This document shows, in pieces, positions 1 to 8,170 of a DNA stretch of 64,000 bases. Each line of letters starts with the position of its first letter. Positions within the stretch are counted from its first letter, which is position 1. Below the pieces are notes generated by a model. It was not told the DNA's origin, did not search any database, and saw only the letters and a list, made by a program, of their open reading frames with translations. The stretch lies in the NCBI RefSeq assembly GCF_002234575.2, contig NZ_CP022464.2, positions 3,720,001 through 3,784,000 on the forward strand, given 5' to 3'. A program made the position numbers and the translations under genes. This DNA comes from Enterocloster bolteae (lineage in GTDB: Bacteria > Bacillota > Clostridia > Lachnospirales > Lachnospiraceae).

Positions 1-100
1 CCTTTCCATTGACCGCAGCGCCATGACAAGGGAGCTGAAACGAATGAAGGAGGAAGGGCTGATTGAGATGGACAAGCGCTGTGTCCGCCTATTCCTTTAA
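1..100 (+). CDS. C-terminal end of a Crp/Fnr-family transcriptional regulator (5' end outside window)
   Basis: The reading frame entering at base 2 gives about 32 residues before TAA at 98-100. It contains RSAMTRELKRMKEEGLIE followed by a short basic wing ending VRLF. This is the recognition helix and winged end typical of Crp/Fnr helix-turn-helix domains (pattern R-S-x-x-x-R-E-L-x-x-M-x-x-E-G-L-I). The sensor domain lies outside the window, so the ligand cannot be judged. Its stop overlaps the 3' end of the convergent GGDEF/EAL gene by 12 bases. Family assignment is an inference from this short segment. Confidence 0.7.
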   Translation, partial: LSIDRSAMTRELKRMKEEGLIEMDKRCVRLFL

Positions 101-2641
101 TCTGTCTTCAAACTGCCGGGCGCTCATAGGGCGCCCGAAATAATATCCCTGTATATATTCCATTCCCAGTTCCCTTACAGCCTCATACTCCTCTTTCGTC
201 TCCACGCCCTCCAGGCATACCTTCCTGCCCACATCATGGCACAAGTCGGTGATGGATCGGATAAAGGTAGCATTAAAGAGGTCTGAGGTGATCCCCTTCA
301 CAAATCCCCTGTCTATCTTCACCACATCCACGGGGATACTTTTCAGTGAAAACAAAGACGAATACCCCACCCCGAAATCATCCATGGCAATTTTTACCCC
401 AAGTTCCTTCATCTGTGCAATCAGGCGCAGGGTGTCCTCCTCTGCCTTTGCCAGGTATGTCTCGGTCAGTTCCATAATGAGTCTGGACGGCGCCAGGCTG
501 TTTTCCTCCAGCACCGTCCTGAGGAAGGAAATAAAATCCCCCTGGGTAAGCTGGATATAAGACAGATTCACACTAATCTGGAAATCCGGCTTTGACCGGC
601 TCCATTCCAGGCACTGGGCCATACTATGGCTCAGTATCCACTGTCCAAAAGGAATGATTAAGCCGCTCTGCTCCATCAAAGGGATAAACTCGCCGGGAGA
701 AACATCCCCGTATTTGCTGCAGTGCCATCTGGCAAGAGCCTCAGCTCCGCAGAGCCTGCCCGACAATGTGTCTACCTGGGGCTGGTAATGGATGGTGAAT
801 CCCGCAAAGCCGCGCTCCACGCTCTCCCGCAAAAGCTCCATCAGCTCCAGCCGCCGCTCCCTGTCAGCCAGGATATCCCTGGAAAACACGGTCATCCGGT
901 TCTTTCCCATCATTTTGGAGTATTCCAGAGAATAGTTGGCGCTCTTAAGGAGCTCCAGATAATTACTCCCATCCTCAGGATAACCAGCATACCCCGCCGA
1001 CAGGGTACAGAAGTATTTCCTTCCCCCGTACTCCTGCTGCCTGCAGAAATTCTGCTGAAGCTTACCATATATGCGGGCAGCTTCTTTTGCATCCCCTTCC
1101 AGGAGGAGGATGCCGAATTCATCCCCATCCAGCCGATAGAGCATGGCATTGGGCGGAAGCATGGATGCCGCCTTCTGGGCCGTAATCCGCAGGACCTCAT
1201 CCCCAAAAGAACGGTCGTACAGATCATTGATATTTTTAAAGGAATCCATGTCCAGCACCATAAGGCCGATAGAATCCATACTTTTGCGGCCTGCCAGGTA
1301 TTTCTTGATATTTCCCTCAAATTCGTATTTGTTGTACAGGCCGGTCATATGGTCAATCTGGTTTTTTTTGCCCAGATTACTAATCATGCCGGCAAACAGC
1401 TCCGGCTGTCCGTCCTTATCTCTGAGCATCTTCCCCCGGCACCGCAGCCATATCCATTCCCCTCTCACATTCCTGGCCCGGTATTCTATATTATGATAAT
1501 CCTCTCTTCCGTCCGCTATACTCTGATTACTCTCCAGAAAATAGGCTTCATCATGAGGATGAATCAGCTGCCCCCAAAATGCGGCTGCCTCCCTGACCGT
1601 CTGCCCCGGCAGTCCGAATTCCTCCACCATGGCCTGGGGATAGCGGAACACCCCGGTTTTCATATTTCCCACAAAAATATAATCATCCGTGCTGGCTGAC
1701 AGCGCTTCATAGAGGCTTCCGCCGGCATAATCAAAAGTCTCATCCCCGCTCTCAGGTTTCTCTTCAAGCCTGCGCTTGGCACGATCTATATGATATCCTC
1801 TCTTCTGTATATACATCTGCTCATCCGCCCGGGATATGATGTCCTCCACCGATCCCATTTCCCCCGGATAGACCTCTGCGATTCCGTAGCTGAAAGAGAC
1901 ATCATACTCCTTGAGCAGGCGTTCTCGTTCCTGACCTGCCCTGGTTAAGAGCCGCTTCATGCTTTCGTCTGCCGCGTTCATATCACGCCCATAAAATACC
2001 ATGACAAACTCATCACCGCTGAGACGGTACATGAAATCCAGCCTTCCAAGGCACTCCTTGGCTATGGATGCCACGTACTGAAGAAGCTTGTCCCCCTCGC
2101 TGTGTCCATACCGGTCATTGACCGATTTCAGCTCATTGATATCATACAGTACCACGGTCACTATCTGGTTCTCACGGCTCCCCTGCTCCAGGGCCCGTAT
2201 AAGGCGTTCGCTGCCTCCCCTGCGGTTTAGCATGCGCGTCAGCTCATCGGTGCGGGCTGTCTCTGAAATCTGGTCATATTCCGTCATATCCACAGAATTC
2301 TGTATGTGGTAAAGCTTCCCCTTCCACTGAATCAGGCTGTCATAATTCCTGTATTTTCTGCCGGTCACAGAATTGGTCTCGCGCCAGACACAGATTTTAT
2401 TGTCCTCCATCTGTTCCAGCTGCCTGATTTTACAGTAAGGGCACCGGCCCTTCATGTCCTTTTGCAGCACCTGCCAACAGACACAGCCTTCCGGCCTTAT
2501 AAGCCCGAAGGTTTCTTTCATGGTTTTATTCATATAAAGGATTTCATCTGTTTCTACATCCGTTATATAGAAATTGGTGTCCATCTGGTCCAAAACAGCT
2601 GCCAGGAATGAATCCTTAAATGAGTTTTGCTGTTCTTCCAT
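89..2641 (-). CDS. PAS-GGDEF-PAS-GGDEF-EAL protein, probable c-di-GMP phosphodiesterase
   Basis: 850 residues, no signal peptide or membrane segment. In order: an N-terminal PAS-like sensor (about 10-125) with four cysteines at 53, 55, 67 and 70; a GGDEF domain (about 130-290) whose signature is SGDEF at 208-212; a second PAS fold (about 310-420); a second GGDEF domain (about 430-590) with signature DGDEF; and an EAL domain (about 600-845). The EAL domain keeps EALARW, the ELTET motif, MDDFG..YSS and LEGVET, which are metal and catalytic residues of active c-di-GMP phosphodiesterases. Both GGDEF motifs are altered in the first Gly, and neither is preceded by a clear RxxD inhibitory site. I infer net c-di-GMP hydrolysis, with GGDEF domains possibly binding GTP. 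An AGAGGA ribosome site precedes the ATG. It ends convergently with the Crp/Fnr gene. Confidence 0.9.
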   Translation of the reverse strand: MEEQQNSFKDSFLAAVLDQMDTNFYITDVETDEILYMNKTMKETFGLIRPEGCVCWQVLQKDMKGRCPYCKIRQLEQMEDNKICVWRETNSVTGRKYRNYDSLIQWKGKLYHIQNSVDMTEYDQISETARTDELTRMLNRRGGSERLIRALEQGSRENQIVTVVLYDINELKSVNDRYGHSEGDKLLQYVASIAKECLGRLDFMYRLSGDEFVMVFYGRDMNAADESMKRLLTRAGQERERLLKEYDVSFSYGIAEVYPGEMGSVEDIISRADEQMYIQKRGYHIDRAKRRLEEKPESGDETFDYAGGSLYEALSASTDDYIFVGNMKTGVFRYPQAMVEEFGLPGQTVREAAAFWGQLIHPHDEAYFLESNQSIADGREDYHNIEYRARNVRGEWIWLRCRGKMLRDKDGQPELFAGMISNLGKKNQIDHMTGLYNKYEFEGNIKKYLAGRKSMDSIGLMVLDMDSFKNINDLYDRSFGDEVLRITAQKAASMLPPNAMLYRLDGDEFGILLLEGDAKEAARIYGKLQQNFCRQQEYGGRKYFCTLSAGYAGYPEDGSNYLELLKSANYSLEYSKMMGKNRMTVFSRDILADRERRLELMELLRESVERGFAGFTIHYQPQVDTLSGRLCGAEALARWHCSKYGDVSPGEFIPLMEQSGLIIPFGQWILSHSMAQCLEWSRSKPDFQISVNLSYIQLTQGDFISFLRTVLEENSLAPSRLIMELTETYLAKAEEDTLRLIAQMKELGVKIAMDDFGVGYSSLFSLKSIPVDVVKIDRGFVKGITSDLFNATFIRSITDLCHDVGRKVCLEGVETKEEYEAVRELGMEYIQGYYFGRPMSARQFEDRLKE

Positions 2642-2726
2642 CTCAAAAAATCCTCTTTACTATATTTCAAAGCTCTCTCTTTATTGTAAACTCTTTCCAG
2701 ATTATGTACAAGGGGGGAAATCAAAT

Positions 2727-2768
2727 AAAAAGACGCCTCCTTCCAGGTTTTATCCGGAAAGAGGCGCC
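2727..2768 (-). terminator. Rho-independent terminator of the rubredoxin gene
   Basis: On the minus strand a 12-bp stem (GCGCCTCTTTCC pairing with GGAAGGAGGCGT, one G-U pair) closes an 11-base loop and is followed by a T run. It lies directly after the rubredoxin stop. Confidence 0.85.
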
Positions 2769-2778
2769 AGCGCACACC

Positions 2779-2943
2779 TTATTCTTCAACAACAGAGAAC
2801 ATATCTTTTCCAACCCCGCAGAGAGGACATACCCAATCATCCGGAATATCCTCAAATGCAGTTCCCGGCTCGATTCCGCCGTCCGGATCGCCTACCTCAG
2901 GGTCATATATCCATCCACATGGATCACATACATATTTTTTCAT
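2779..2943 (-). CDS. Rubredoxin
   Basis: A 54-residue protein. It carries both iron-binding knuckles, YVCDPCGWIYDP near the N-terminus and WVCPLCGVGKDMF near the C-terminus, plus the rubredoxin core G-D-P-x-x-G-I-x-P-G-T-x-F-E-D-I-P. Four cysteines bind one iron, making a small soluble electron carrier; in anaerobes it commonly serves oxygen or peroxide detoxification. An upstream in-frame ATG sits only about 1-2 bases from GGAGG, while the chosen ATG has 8-base spacing. It has its own terminator and is separated from the EF-G-like gene by another, so it is monocistronic. No partner oxidoreductase is adjacent. Confidence 0.95.
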   Translation of the reverse strand: MKKYVCDPCGWIYDPEVGDPDGGIEPGTAFEDIPDDWVCPLCGVGKDMFSVVEE

Positions 2944-3111
2944 TATCATTTCCTCCTTAAATTATTATATCATTTATCTTGGTTTTGAATCATTTCCTTT
3001 GATGTCATTACTATATCATAAACATTCCTATTTTTCTGTGACATTTGCAACATAAAAATGATTTTTTGATATAATATTTAATTTGCCACATATTCCGGAA
3101 AACATGCATGG

Positions 3112-3146
3112 AAAAACAGCTGCCCAAACTTACTCCGGGCAGCTGT
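3112..3146 (-). terminator. Rho-independent terminator of the EF-G-like gene
   Basis: Minus-strand stem ACAGCTGCCC / GGGCAGCTGT with an 11-base loop, then TTTTT. It follows the stop codon at 3158 by about 10 bases. Confidence 0.9.
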
Positions 3147-3157
3147 GGCATTTACTT

Positions 3158-5254
3158 TTATTCGCCGTCCTTAGCTGCAGCCCTTGCCTCTATCTCACGT
3201 TTCTGTACATCGCCGGGAGCCTGCTCATAGCGGCTGAATTCATAGGAATAATCGCCCAGACCGCCTGTCATGGAGCGAAGGTCTGTATTATATCCAAAAA
3301 GTTCAGACATAGGAATATCCGCCTCAATGACCTGCTTGCCGTTGTGATTGGAATTCATACCCAGCACGCGTCCTCTTCTGCGGTTTAAATCGCCCATGAC
3401 ATCGCCTGTAAACTTATCCGGAACAGTTACCTTAAGGGAGGCAATGGGTTCAAGGAGCACGGGATTTGCTTCCATAAAGCCCTGCTTAAAGGCAAGGATG
3501 GTGGCCATCTTAAATGCCATCTCCGAGGAATCCACCGGGTGATAAGAACCATCCAAAAGAGTGGCCTTTAAGCCCACAACCGGATATCCTGCCACAGGTC
3601 CCTTTAATACGCATTCCTGCAGTCCCTTCTCAACAGCCGGGAAGTAGTTCCTTGGCACGGAACCGCCGAATACCTTTTCCTCAAATACATACGGTGTCTC
3701 CAAATCGCCGGATGGCTCAAATTCCATGATGACATCGCCATACTGTCCGTGTCCGCCGGACTGTTTCTTATGCTTGCCCTGTACCTTTACTTTCTTGCGC
3801 AGGGTCTCGCGGAATGCAAACTTAGGCTGGCTTAAGGTCACATCCACCTTATAGCGGCTCTGCAGCTTGCTGATTACCACATCCAGCTGCTGATCCCCTA
3901 TGCCGTATAACAGGGCCTGACGGTTCTCAGCGTCGTTGACCACCTTAAGGGTTAAATCTTCTTCCATCATCTTAGCCAGAGCCGTGGATACCTTGTCATC
4001 CTCGCCCTTGTTCACAGCCTTATATGCCATGTATGTGTATGGTGTGGAGGTCTGGGGCTTATGGTATACAATGGGTGCCGTGCGCACAGCCATGGTATCG
4101 CCGGTCTGGGTCACAGTCAGCTTTGCAACAGCTCCGATGTCGCCTGCTTTCAGCTCCTGCACCTCAATCTGATCCTTACCACGCAGGATATAGAGTTTGC
4201 CGATCTTTTCCTCAGTATCCTTATTCACATTGTACACCACCGTGTCGCCCTTAAGGGTACCGGTACAAATTTTCATCAGTGAGTACTTGCCGATGAATGG
4301 GTCCACAATGGTCTTGAATACCCTGGCGGACAGGGATACATCGTCGTTGTACTTGGCTGTAAAGCGCTCGCCCGTGGAAACATCCACGCCGATACACTCA
4401 AAATGGTCAGGTGACGGGAAGTATTTGTCAATGGCCTGCAGCAGGACCTTAAAGCCCTGGCAGTTAATGCCGGACCCCATCATGACAGGAACGATGTCCC
4501 CTTCAATAACATGGGTCCTCAGCGCGGTGGAAATCTCCTCCTGGGTAAACTCTTCTCCAAGGAAATAACGCTCCATATATTCTTCACTGGTCTCGGCAAC
4601 GGCTTCAATGAGGGCGTCCCTGGCAATGGTCAGGTTTTTCTGGACATAATCAGGAATCTCACACTCCTCATAATCACTTAAATGAGTGAAACGGCGTCCG
4701 CCCATCTTTACCACATTGACGAAACCTACGAACTTTTCATTTTCACGGATTGGCAGCTGGAACGGGGCAATCTTACGTCCGAACTTAGTCTCCAGCTTAA
4801 CCACAAGCTCACGATAGCTGGCATGGTCATCGTCCATATTTGTGACGAAAATCAGCCTGGGCAGGTTGTACTTCTCGCACATCTCCCATGCCCTCTCTGT
4901 ACCAGGCTCAATACCTGCCTTACAGTTGACAACGATAATGGCTGCATCGGCAACACTGATTGCCTCCTCAACCTCTCCTACAAAATCAAAAAATCCCGGC
5001 GTATCCAGAAGGTTAATCTTAATTGGCCCGTCCTCGCCCTCATATTCCAGAGGAATCAGAGTAGTGGAGATAGAAAACTGTCTCTTGATTTCTTCCTTGT
5101 CATAATCGCTGATGGTGTTTCCGTCCGGCACCTTGCCCATACGTTTTGTAACACCAGTCAGCAGCGCCAATGCTTCCGCAACGGTTGTCTTACCAGCGCC
5201 TCCATGTCCAAGTAATACAACGTTGCGGATTTGTTCAGTTCCATATACGTTCAT
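3158..5254 (-). CDS. EF-G-like translational GTPase paralog (FusA2 type)
   Basis: 698 residues with the complete EF-G domain layout (GTPase, domain II, and C-terminal domains III-V ending in the EF-G C-terminal region). The P-loop is intact (GHGGAGKT at 16-23). However, the switch II motif is DTPGF at 84-88 where EF-G has DTPGH, the guanine-specificity NKxD is TNMD at 138-141, and the RGITI switch I is replaced by a QFSIS-like stretch. These changes mark the EF-G-like paralog subfamily rather than the main elongation factor, and predict weak or differently triggered GTP hydrolysis. The genuine fusA is presumably elsewhere with the ribosomal genes. A strong promoter and GGAGG ribosome site precede the ATG; the gene is monocistronic. 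Its exact role is not known to me. Confidence 0.85.
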   Translation of the reverse strand: MNVYGTEQIRNVVLLGHGGAGKTTVAEALALLTGVTKRMGKVPDGNTISDYDKEEIKRQFSISTTLIPLEYEGEDGPIKINLLDTPGFFDFVGEVEEAISVADAAIIVVNCKAGIEPGTERAWEMCEKYNLPRLIFVTNMDDDHASYRELVVKLETKFGRKIAPFQLPIRENEKFVGFVNVVKMGGRRFTHLSDYEECEIPDYVQKNLTIARDALIEAVAETSEEYMERYFLGEEFTQEEISTALRTHVIEGDIVPVMMGSGINCQGFKVLLQAIDKYFPSPDHFECIGVDVSTGERFTAKYNDDVSLSARVFKTIVDPFIGKYSLMKICTGTLKGDTVVYNVNKDTEEKIGKLYILRGKDQIEVQELKAGDIGAVAKLTVTQTGDTMAVRTAPIVYHKPQTSTPYTYMAYKAVNKGEDDKVSTALAKMMEEDLTLKVVNDAENRQALLYGIGDQQLDVVISKLQSRYKVDVTLSQPKFAFRETLRKKVKVQGKHKKQSGGHGQYGDVIMEFEPSGDLETPYVFEEKVFGGSVPRNYFPAVEKGLQECVLKGPVAGYPVVGLKATLLDGSYHPVDSSEMAFKMATILAFKQGFMEANPVLLEPIASLKVTVPDKFTGDVMGDLNRRRGRVLGMNSNHNGKQVIEADIPMSELFGYNTDLRSMTGGLGDYSYEFSRYEQAPGDVQKREIEARAAAKDGE

Positions 5255-5294
5255 AAACTTCCCTCCTGTTCATTAAATTTAAGCCTATGCGTAT

Positions 5295-5323
5295 ATTTTA
5301 CTAAATTTTTCAGAATTTTTCAA
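5295..5323 (-). promoter_or_regulatory. Sigma-A-type promoter of the EF-G-like gene
   Basis: Minus strand: -35 TTGAAA, 17-base spacer, -10 TAAAAT, about 40 bases before the ATG. Confidence 0.65.
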
Positions 5324-5378
5324 GCATTTTATATGATTTGCACAACATTCTTTTAAGAGCTGATTGCATGTACCGCAT

Positions 5379-6338
5379 TCACGCATGGGAACCACTGAAT
5401 TCCCAATGTATAAGTTCATTATTCTTTTTCTTTTTTGCCAGATAAAGCGCCTGATCCGCTTGGGCTAAAAGCGCTTCATAAGAAGTGTCTGCATTGGAAG
5501 TAAAAGCAACCCCTGCACTGATTGATACCTGGTCATGTATATGCAGTGCCTTTTGCCGTTCCTCCCAGTCTGTCATAAGTGATAAAAAGAAATCTTCAAC
5601 CTCTCCCCTTTGTCTAATACCGGATAAGTATAGTGTAAACTCATCTCCTCCCATACGGGCGGCTAAGGAGGCCGGAGATATAACCGATTTCAGGCTTTCT
5701 GAAAATGAAATTAATGTCTTGTCCCCAATAGGATGGCCATACTGATCATTAATCTTTTTGAACCAGTCGATGTCCATCATTAAAAATGCACCATTATCTC
5801 CATCTGCCTGAAAACGTTCACAAGTTTCTTTAAAATACAGACGGTTTAATAATCCGGTCAAAGAGTCATGCCTCAGATTATAAACAATCTGTGTATGAGT
5901 TTTTTCCACCATATGATGGGGGAAAAACTCATCACTCATTTGATTTGGATCGGCAACAGACTGATGAATATGTACTACTTTCCACCCGTTCTCTGACTTT
6001 TCCAACACAACCGTAAACCTAAAACACATATCGTATAGAATACCTTCTTCCGAATCCTCCCTGACAACCAGCTCCCCCATTACAAGCGAATGGGAATCGG
6101 ATAGTTCTGTTGTCTGATACCATTGATCCCGGATCACAAAATGCCCGGTCCATTCATGGCTCTCTTCTGTAAACTTGGCAATGAATTCATGTAAATTTCT
6201 CTCAATCTCATGAGCTCCCGTCCCTATAACGCTAATTTTATCAGAGACAAACTCATTTACAAGATCATACCGCCGATCCTCTAGATAGCTCTTCCAAATG
6301 TAGCGGCAAAAATCATTTGCACTTATATTCTCTCCCAT
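5379..6338 (-). CDS. NTF2/SnoaL-like domain fused to GGDEF diguanylate cyclase
   Basis: 319 residues, soluble. Residues 1-130 resemble the NTF2/SnoaL-like (cone-shaped alpha+beta) fold: helical start, then W-x-G-H-F-V-I-R-D and VVLEKSENGWKVVHIHQS, the typical last strands. Residues 150-310 form a GGDEF domain with intact GGDEF at 230-234 and the upstream D-I-D-W-F-K-x-I-N-D-x-Y-G-H nucleotide-binding segment, so cyclase activity is expected. No RxxD product-inhibition site precedes the motif. NTF2-like folds bind small hydrophobic ligands, so the N-terminus may be the sensor; this is inference. The ribosome site is weak (GGGGTG). Monocistronic between the small ORF and the EF-G-like gene. Confidence 0.88.
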   Translation of the reverse strand: MGENISANDFCRYIWKSYLEDRRYDLVNEFVSDKISVIGTGAHEIERNLHEFIAKFTEESHEWTGHFVIRDQWYQTTELSDSHSLVMGELVVREDSEEGILYDMCFRFTVVLEKSENGWKVVHIHQSVADPNQMSDEFFPHHMVEKTHTQIVYNLRHDSLTGLLNRLYFKETCERFQADGDNGAFLMMDIDWFKKINDQYGHPIGDKTLISFSESLKSVISPASLAARMGGDEFTLYLSGIRQRGEVEDFFLSLMTDWEERQKALHIHDQVSISAGVAFTSNADTSYEALLAQADQALYLAKKKKNNELIHWEFSGSHA

Positions 6339-6584
6339 ATTTACACCCCAATACGTTTAATTTTGCTGATAATTCATCTCCGTTTTCACTTCTATCATAC
6401 AATTTACTTTTTTCTAAATGTGTTCTTCCTTTTAATCCTGTTCTTTTCATTGTCTGCAGTTACAGGTGTTTCCAAATAACCAGACGCTTCCGCAAAGCTA
6501 TTATACCATACATAGTGTCATTTTCACTATGGTAAAATACATTTGTCCTTCTGACTGCCCTTTTCCTGTTACTTTAATCTATAA

Positions 6585-6619
6585 TAAAAATGCCTGATAG
6601 CCAATTGAACTATCAAGCG
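6585..6619 (-). terminator. Probable terminator after the small ORF
   Basis: Minus-strand stem CTTGATAG / CTATCAGG (G-U tolerant) with a 9-base loop followed by CATTTTTA, immediately after the stop of the small ORF. The remaining 250 bases up to the NTF2-GGDEF start hold only AT-rich sequence with a possible TATGAT -10 element. Confidence 0.6.
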
Positions 6620-6790
6620 TTACATATGCGCATATTCTGTTGAGAATATATCAACGATTTTGGCCTTCCGTTTTCCTATCAGCTTTTCCAATTCTATCGC
6701 TGATAACAGCCCCCTTAGATACACTTGGACCAATTCCAGCTGATTCGGGCCGATGGCTGCCACCAGTTCCAATTTTGTAATATCATTCAC
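6620..6790 (-). CDS. Small hypothetical protein, about 56 residues, start uncertain
   Basis: A short frame predicted to be mostly helical and charged at its end (core VAAIGPNQLELVQVYLRGL, then KRKAKIVDIF). I do not recognise the family. A strong GAGGAGG ribosome site lies at the proposed start, but the only nearby in-frame codons are a GTG overlapping that site and an ATT 8 bases after it, so the true start is unclear. A frame-shifted five-codon mini-ORF (M-N-V-R-R) overlaps the ribosome site. A possible TATCAT -10 lies about 40 bases upstream and a terminator follows. It could be a real small gene or a chance frame. Confidence 0.4.
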   Translation of the reverse strand: MNDITKLELVAAIGPNQLELVQVYLRGLLSAIELEKLIGKRKAKIVDIFSTEYAHM

Positions 6791-7009
6791 CTCCTCACAT
6801 TCATTCCGTTTAACTGTATGATAACACAATCCATCCCGTCCTGCTCTAAATCGCCGTAAAAACATTGTATGTTCCATGTAAACTTAAACTCCCAAAAGGC
6901 TGCCTTTATAGTATGTCTGCCCGCAAAAAGCAGCCTTCATTCAGACTGCTTTCTGCAACGATACAGATAAAACTGCCGTTTCATGACAGCACAATATCGT
7001 TTCACCCTG

Positions 7010-7519
7010 TTACCAGTTGCGTACACCCTGTATATGTATGAAACGGACCTTTTCATAGATATAGGAATCCAGGGGCCGCATATATGCATCATAACTGTGG
7101 GCAGCCACCAAAATATTATTTCCCGCCACATCAACAACCACAGGACTGTGGTAATATCCGTTCTTATTTCCCAGCTGTACAATATCGCCCGGCTCCACGC
7201 CCTTTTCGTTGGTTTCCACCCCATAGGGACCTGCGGATTTATTTCCTGTGAGAAAATTATAAAGATACGCGACCCCGGTCCAGCTGGGACTTCTGTTGGA
7301 TCCGCTGCTGTAATACCATCCCATGGTCGGCGTGTAGTTCATGACCCCGCTTCCGGCATAAATACACTGGGATGCAAAATTGGTGCAGTCCCCGCCCATA
7401 TGTTCAAAATCCAGATACCGCGGATTCCTCCCCTTAGCCCATCGTTTCGCGTATTCCAGGACAGCTTCCCTCTGATATCCAATCTCCTTCAATATTCTAT
7501 GATTCCTGTTCTGTCTCAA
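7010..7519 (-). CDS. Putative amidase-domain protein (Amidase_6 type, papain-like cysteine hydrolase)
   Basis: About 169 residues. It matches the putative amidase domain often found in Gram-positive secreted or spore-associated proteins: Y-Q-R-E-A-V-x-E-Y-A near the N-terminus, R-N-P-R-Y, then GGDCTNFASQCIYAG with the candidate nucleophile C45, and YYHSPVVVD with the candidate histidine H124. The substrate is unknown. No signal peptide is visible. The proposed start is TTG with AAAGG abutting it, which is poor; the domain begins almost at once, so either the start is unusual or the gene has lost an N-terminal extension. Upstream lies a TATAAT and a 16-bp tandem repeat. Confidence 0.75.
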   Translation of the reverse strand: MRQNRNHRILKEIGYQREAVLEYAKRWAKGRNPRYLDFEHMGGDCTNFASQCIYAGSGVMNYTPTMGWYYSSGSNRSPSWTGVAYLYNFLTGNKSAGPYGVETNEKGVEPGDIVQLGNKNGYYHSPVVVDVAGNNILVAAHSYDAYMRPLDSYIYEKVRFIHIQGVRNW

Positions 7520-7549
7520 CCTTTGTTACTATTATATGACCATGGATAT

Positions 7550-7581
7550 CTAATTTATATCATGCCTAATTTATATCATGC
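7550..7581. repeat. Perfect 16-bp tandem duplication
   Basis: CTAATTTATATCATGC occurs twice head to tail with no mismatch, in the intergenic space between the amidase gene and the truncated deoxyribosyltransferase-like gene. Confidence 0.95.
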
Positions 7582-7626
7582 TTTATTATGTGAATGAAAC
7601 CCCTCTGAACACCATGCTGCACGGTT

Positions 7627-8034
7627 TTGGAAATCCGGGTCCGCAGTCTTGCCAAACTGCTTAAAAACTCCGGCTGGACACATACCTATGACTGGACGTC
7701 TCTCCTTTATGACCGGACATCCCATGTCTCAGAGAAAACAACAGATATCGAAACACTCAGGCATATTGGCGAACAGGAGTATAATGGGGTAAAGCAGGCT
7801 GATGTTGTCATTATATTGACTCCTCAGGGAAGAGGAACTCATACAGAATTTGGAATGGCCCTCGCCCTCGGCGTAATAATCTATTTGTGTCATAAGGACG
7901 ATACGTATTTCAAGTGTGATGATAATACATCGGCGTTTTATTGGCTTCCGCAAGTAAAGCATCTTATTGGGAATACAGATTATATTGCCGCCCAGCTGCT
8001 TAATGCCTGCTTTCATCCTCGCTTAAAAGCGTAA
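7627..8034 (+). pseudogene. Nucleoside 2-deoxyribosyltransferase-like protein, apparently N-terminally truncated
   Basis: About 135 residues from a TTG codon. The C-terminal two thirds match the nucleoside 2-deoxyribosyltransferase-like Rossmann fold: Y-D-W-T-S, A-D-V-V-I-I-L-T-P, then GRGTHTEFGMALALG with the likely catalytic Glu in T-E-F-G. The family normally opens with a beta strand of the form K-I-Y-L-A-x-x-F before the R-x-L-A-K-L-L helix; here the frame is closed by TGA at 7606 and no such strand, ribosome site or ATG is found in any frame. I therefore think the 5' end was lost. It could still be an expressed fragment. Enzymes of this family exchange or hydrolyse deoxynucleoside bases. 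Confidence 0.5.
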
Positions 8035-8054
8035 AAGTTTAAAGTGATAAAGTA

Positions 8055-8083
8055 TTGACTTTTTTTACAGAGTCGCTTACACT
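8055..8083 (+). promoter_or_regulatory. Promoter of the aroF-tyrA-aroA cluster
   Basis: -35 TTGACT at 8055-8060, 17-base spacer, -10 TACACT at 8078-8083. No T-box or trp-type attenuator is visible in the roughly 80-base leader. Confidence 0.65.
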
Positions 8084-8170
8084 ATTACTGCATATGAATC
8101 ATTCTGAAGAATATATACTATGGTCCATACAATCTGCATATTTATAAATTTGCATAAGGAGTACTGAATT

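Noticed and set aside
722..1699. Long plus-strand frame of about 325 residues
   Set aside because: It lies wholly antisense to the GGDEF/EAL gene, has no ribosome site and an amino-acid composition typical of a shadow frame.
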